NCBI GenBank assembly: GCA_963693635.1
Contig: CAVOBC010000231.1
Span: 1 to 7,674 of the forward strand
Length of the DNA stretch: 7,674 nt
Reading direction: 5' to 3'
Source of the DNA: CAVOBC01 sp963693635
GTDB lineage: Bacteria > Pseudomonadota > Gammaproteobacteria > Pseudomonadales > Azotimanducaceae
In this document: positions 5,772 to 7,674 of the stretch, one piece after another
Position numbering within the stretch: position 1 is the stretch's first letter
Layout of the letters: each line of letters begins with the position of its first letter
Notes under the pieces: model-generated
The model's input: the letters and a program-made list of their open reading frames with translations, nothing else
Databases searched by the model: none
Told to the model about the DNA's origin: nothing
Program-made: the position numbers and the translations under genes

Positions 5772-7004
5772 TCAGGCGACTGCAGGCGACTGATAATCCC
5801 ACAAGCGGGTTTGAATAAGGCCGTAGGCGCAGAGCACCAATGACAAGACCATGGATGGTACAAGTGCGTTAAGCGTGCCGGTCGTCGAAATGAGGAAGCC
5901 AAGAATGACCGCACCGATCGGTGCGCTACCCACCATCCCGAGTGTGAACACAGACATGACGCGTCCCCGCGTTGCAGCTTCTGATGATTCCTGGACGATC
6001 GTGCGGGCGAGCGTGGTCGTACATCCCATGTTGAGCCCCCATCCGATGACCGCGATTGTCATCAGCCATGTTGGCGGGTTGATCCACAGAAGGAAGATGA
6101 CGCCAACGCGCGACAGTTGCATCAGCAGGAATAATCTTCCTGGATGCGTGAATGGCATGAGTCGGTACAAGAGTAGATTGGCCATCAGTGCGCCAAGATA
6201 GAAAACGGCCATCATGCCGGCGAGGAAGCCTGCGCCGCCACCGTAAACACGGGTCATGATGAAAGGAAAAACGGTCATGAACGCGCCGGCGTTGAAGATG
6301 CTGGACGTAAAGTTGATGACGAGTACATGGAAGATGTCCCGTTGTCCCCTGATGGCCCGGAATCCATCCAGAATCGCTCTGATACTCGATTGATTCTGGC
6401 GCGGCATGGCTGGAATCGCAGGCAAACGGCGAACCAGGGCCGCGCTCAGGATGAAGCATAAGCTCTGGAGACCAAGCAGCGAGGCGACGCCAAATTGGTC
6501 GAGCTGGCCGGCGAGAATGAGCGCGGCAACCTGAACGGCCTGGCCGATGGCGGTTGAAGCAGAGACGCCCCGCTGGACCTGGCTCCCTGCGACGTTGTTG
6601 AGGATGGTCTGCTGAATTGGCATCGCGAACGACGTGCTGACGCTGATGCCGATTGCCCACAAAACCACTGGCAGGGCACCAACGGCGTCGACAACGACGA
6701 GGACGATTAGCGTCGCAGAGATGAACGGCGCCACAGCGTACACAAGGAACAGGAGTCGCCGAGGGTCGTACCGATCCGCGCTCGCACCACCCCATAGCAT
6801 GACGAGGATTGATGGCAAGCCGATCAGTGCTTGCAGGATCCCGACTTCGTTGCCCGGCAGGAGCAGAACGCCGACCAGCAACCAGCCGCTGAGCAGCGTT
6901 TGGAGGATGGTCGCGGCCTGGGAAAAGCCATGTGACCCGAGATAAGCGCGGAAGTGTCTATCGGTAAGCAGGGAAGGGGGGCGCAACGTGAACAGCCTGG
7001 GCAT
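5772..7004 (-). CDS. MFS transporter, probable drug or siderophore exporter (DHA3/EntS-like)
   Basis: The 410-residue product is a major facilitator: an inner-membrane, proton-driven carrier with about 12 hydrophobic helices. The loop between helices 2 and 3 holds motif A as GGASADRYDPRR (72-83), with the Asp and Arg residues that gate the cycle. A hydrophilic linker (~190-220) separates the halves, and the second half has RGRVMSVFTLGMVGSAPIGA (326-345), typical of the EntS-like DHA3 group. The substrate cannot be told from sequence. The ATG at 7004 is chosen because a normal MFS start follows shortly; the frame stays open to a TTG at 7127, but those 41 residues are not hydrophobic and resemble no signal. 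No strong Shine-Dalgarno precedes 7004; a -10-like GATACT (7051-7046, minus strand) would give a leader of about 35 bases. It converges on csrA and diverges from a regulator gene. The C-terminus ends in a 10-bp tandem duplication. Confidence 0.88.
   Translation of the reverse strand: MPRLFTLRPPSLLTDRHFRAYLGSHGFSQAATILQTLLSGWLLVGVLLLPGNEVGILQALIGLPSILVMLWGGASADRYDPRRLLFLVYAVAPFISATLIVLVVVDAVGALPVVLWAIGISVSTSFAMPIQQTILNNVAGSQVQRGVSASTAIGQAVQVAALILAGQLDQFGVASLLGLQSLCFILSAALVRRLPAIPAMPRQNQSSIRAILDGFRAIRGQRDIFHVLVINFTSSIFNAGAFMTVFPFIMTRVYGGGAGFLAGMMAVFYLGALMANLLLYRLMPFTHPGRLFLLMQLSRVGVIFLLWINPPTWLMTIAVIGWGLNMGCTTTLARTIVQESSEAATRGRVMSVFTLGMVGSAPIGAVILGFLISTTGTLNALVPSMVLSLVLCAYGLIQTRLWDYQSPAVA
5773..5792. 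repeat. Perfect 10-bp tandem duplication at the transporter stop codon
   Basis: CAGGCGACTG occurs twice in direct succession (5773-5782, 5783-5792). On the minus strand the second copy supplies the final Ala-Val-Ala codons, and its phase shift brings the TGA (5774-5772) into frame. Confidence 0.9.
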
Positions 7005-7252
7005 TGGGTCGAGATGCCCCGGTGGTGCGGGACTGAGGTCCGAAGAGTATCTTAATCTCCTAATCGAGCGGGTACCGTCCGTTGGCCGTCGCTCCAGTGC
7101 GTGCTGGCCAGTCAGCAGCGATGACAATGCTCGTCAGTCTGCGGCAGCGCCCAGTTGATGGCTACATCGGCTCTTGCATCCGCTTCAATAGTCAAAAGCG
7201 CAAAACGAGCTTAAGAATCAGGGACTCCCGGCGATGTCGAAGCCTATCGACT
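7005..7252. other. Divergent intergenic region, left part
   Basis: Apart from the -10-like GATACT on the minus strand (7046-7051) and the possible TTG-started extension of the transporter up to 7127, I see no gene, RNA or clear repeat here. Base composition becomes more A/T-rich toward the right, as expected before a promoter. Confidence 0.4.
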
Positions 7253-7288
7253 GATCAGAACGACAGATCAGAAGTATCAAATTATTGT
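7253..7288 (+). promoter_or_regulatory. Candidate promoter and operator for the HTH regulator
   Basis: GATCAGAA is repeated directly at 7253-7260 and 7266-7273 (13 bases apart), the first copy inside the palindrome CTGATCAG (7251-7258). The repeats flank and touch ACGACA (7260-7265), a four-of-six -35 match that stands 17 bases from TATTGT (7283-7288), a four-of-six -10 match. Transcription would start near 7295, about 22 bases before the regulator ATG. A site for the adjacent regulator or another repressor is plausible but unproven. Confidence 0.35.
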
Positions 7289-7316
7289 ACCTTGGTGCCA
7301 TCATGAGTAAGGCCGA

Positions 7317-7674
7317 ATGCCGACATCTCAGGACGTGGTGAACGGACTCAAGCGAGCGCTGAAGGTGAATGTGAAAACGTATGCCGATGTTGGTCGGCAT
7401 CTGTCGGTGAGCGAGTCCTCTGTCAAGCGCTGGTTCGCCGAAGGCAGGCTCAGCCTCGACCTCGACCGGATTGATGACATTTGTGAATTCCGGGGACATT
7501 GATTTTCAGGACCTGCTGCAACTGAGCCAGCAGGCCAACCAGATGTCCGAACTCACTGCGGAGCACGAGAAGGAGAGTGTCGGCGACACGCACTTGCTGC
7601 TCGTTGGTTTCCTGCTCCTGCAGCGATGGACGCCGCAGCAGATCACCCAACGTTATGTCATTAACGAGCATGAA
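7317..7674 (+). pseudogene. Helix-turn-helix (XRE-like) regulator, frameshifted and cut by the window end
   Basis: The first frame (7317-7502, 61 residues) encodes a DNA-binding helix-turn-helix: LKRALK, then TYADVGRHLSVSESSVKRWF (about 21-40), ending after DRIDDICEF. The family normally continues with a segment like ICxxxxIDFxDLLxL and a longer C-terminal domain. That continuation is present in the +1 frame from about 7492: DIDFQDLLQLSQQ, then GDTHLLLVGFLLLQRWT and on to the last base without a stop. Removing one base near CCGGGG (7490-7495) joins the two parts with the spacing expected in relatives. Start: ATG 7317 is the first possible, after TAAGG (7308-7312), and an in-frame TAA at 7308 excludes earlier ones. 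Either a real mutation or a base-calling error in the G run. Intact relatives are cytoplasmic transcription regulators of about 200-250 residues; the target here is unknown, the divergent exporter being one guess. Confidence 0.7.

Noticed and set aside
5926..6795. 289-codon minus-strand frame inside the transporter gene
   Set aside because: Shadow frame of the MFS gene on the same strand: Arg/His/Pro-rich, no membrane helices or domain, while the overlapping frame is a clear transporter.
7483..7502. Programmed +1 frameshift in the HTH gene
   Set aside because: The junction lacks a known +1 slippery/stop arrangement: the in-frame stop comes three codons later, and no upstream Shine-Dalgarno-like stimulator is evident. 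A mutation or sequencing error is simpler.

Overview
The window reads as chromosomal DNA of a GC-rich gammaproteobacterium. It carries the conserved block recX - alaS - lysC - csrA on the plus strand, an order typical of Pseudomonas-like and related gammaproteobacteria, where recA usually lies just upstream of recX. The CsrA protein is very close to the E. coli type over its first ~55 residues. No plasmid, phage, IS, CRISPR or rRNA/tRNA signal was found.

Layout: (1) 1-113 is a short gap with a 9-bp tandem repeat and the first copy of a ~30-bp duplication that spans the recX start. (2) recX 114-617. (3) A 225-bp gap ending in a long imperfect inverted repeat (781-826) just before alaS. (4) alaS 843-3443. 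(5) A 370-bp gap with one possible 62-codon gene (3472-3660) and a lysC promoter candidate. (6) lysC 3814-5058, with a well-placed internal ribosome site that could make a separate regulatory subunit. (7) A 368-bp gap with degenerate 15-16-bp repeats, then a sigma-S-like promoter and a csrA leader that folds into two adjacent hairpins, each with GGA in its loop. (8) csrA 5427-5621. (9) A convergent MFS transporter gene on the minus strand (5772-7004), whose likely terminator lies inside the csrA 3' end. (10) A divergent gap, then a plus-strand helix-turn-helix regulator from 7317 that is split by a one-base frameshift and cut by the window end.

Functionally the plus-strand block is housekeeping: control of RecA, alanyl-tRNA charging, entry to aspartate-family amino acid synthesis, and global post-transcriptional control. 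The right third (exporter plus regulator) looks like an accessory pair. I see no new multi-gene system. The most interesting content is regulatory: the csrA leader, the internal lysC start, the alaS inverted repeat, and a set of small tandem duplications that sit at gene edges.
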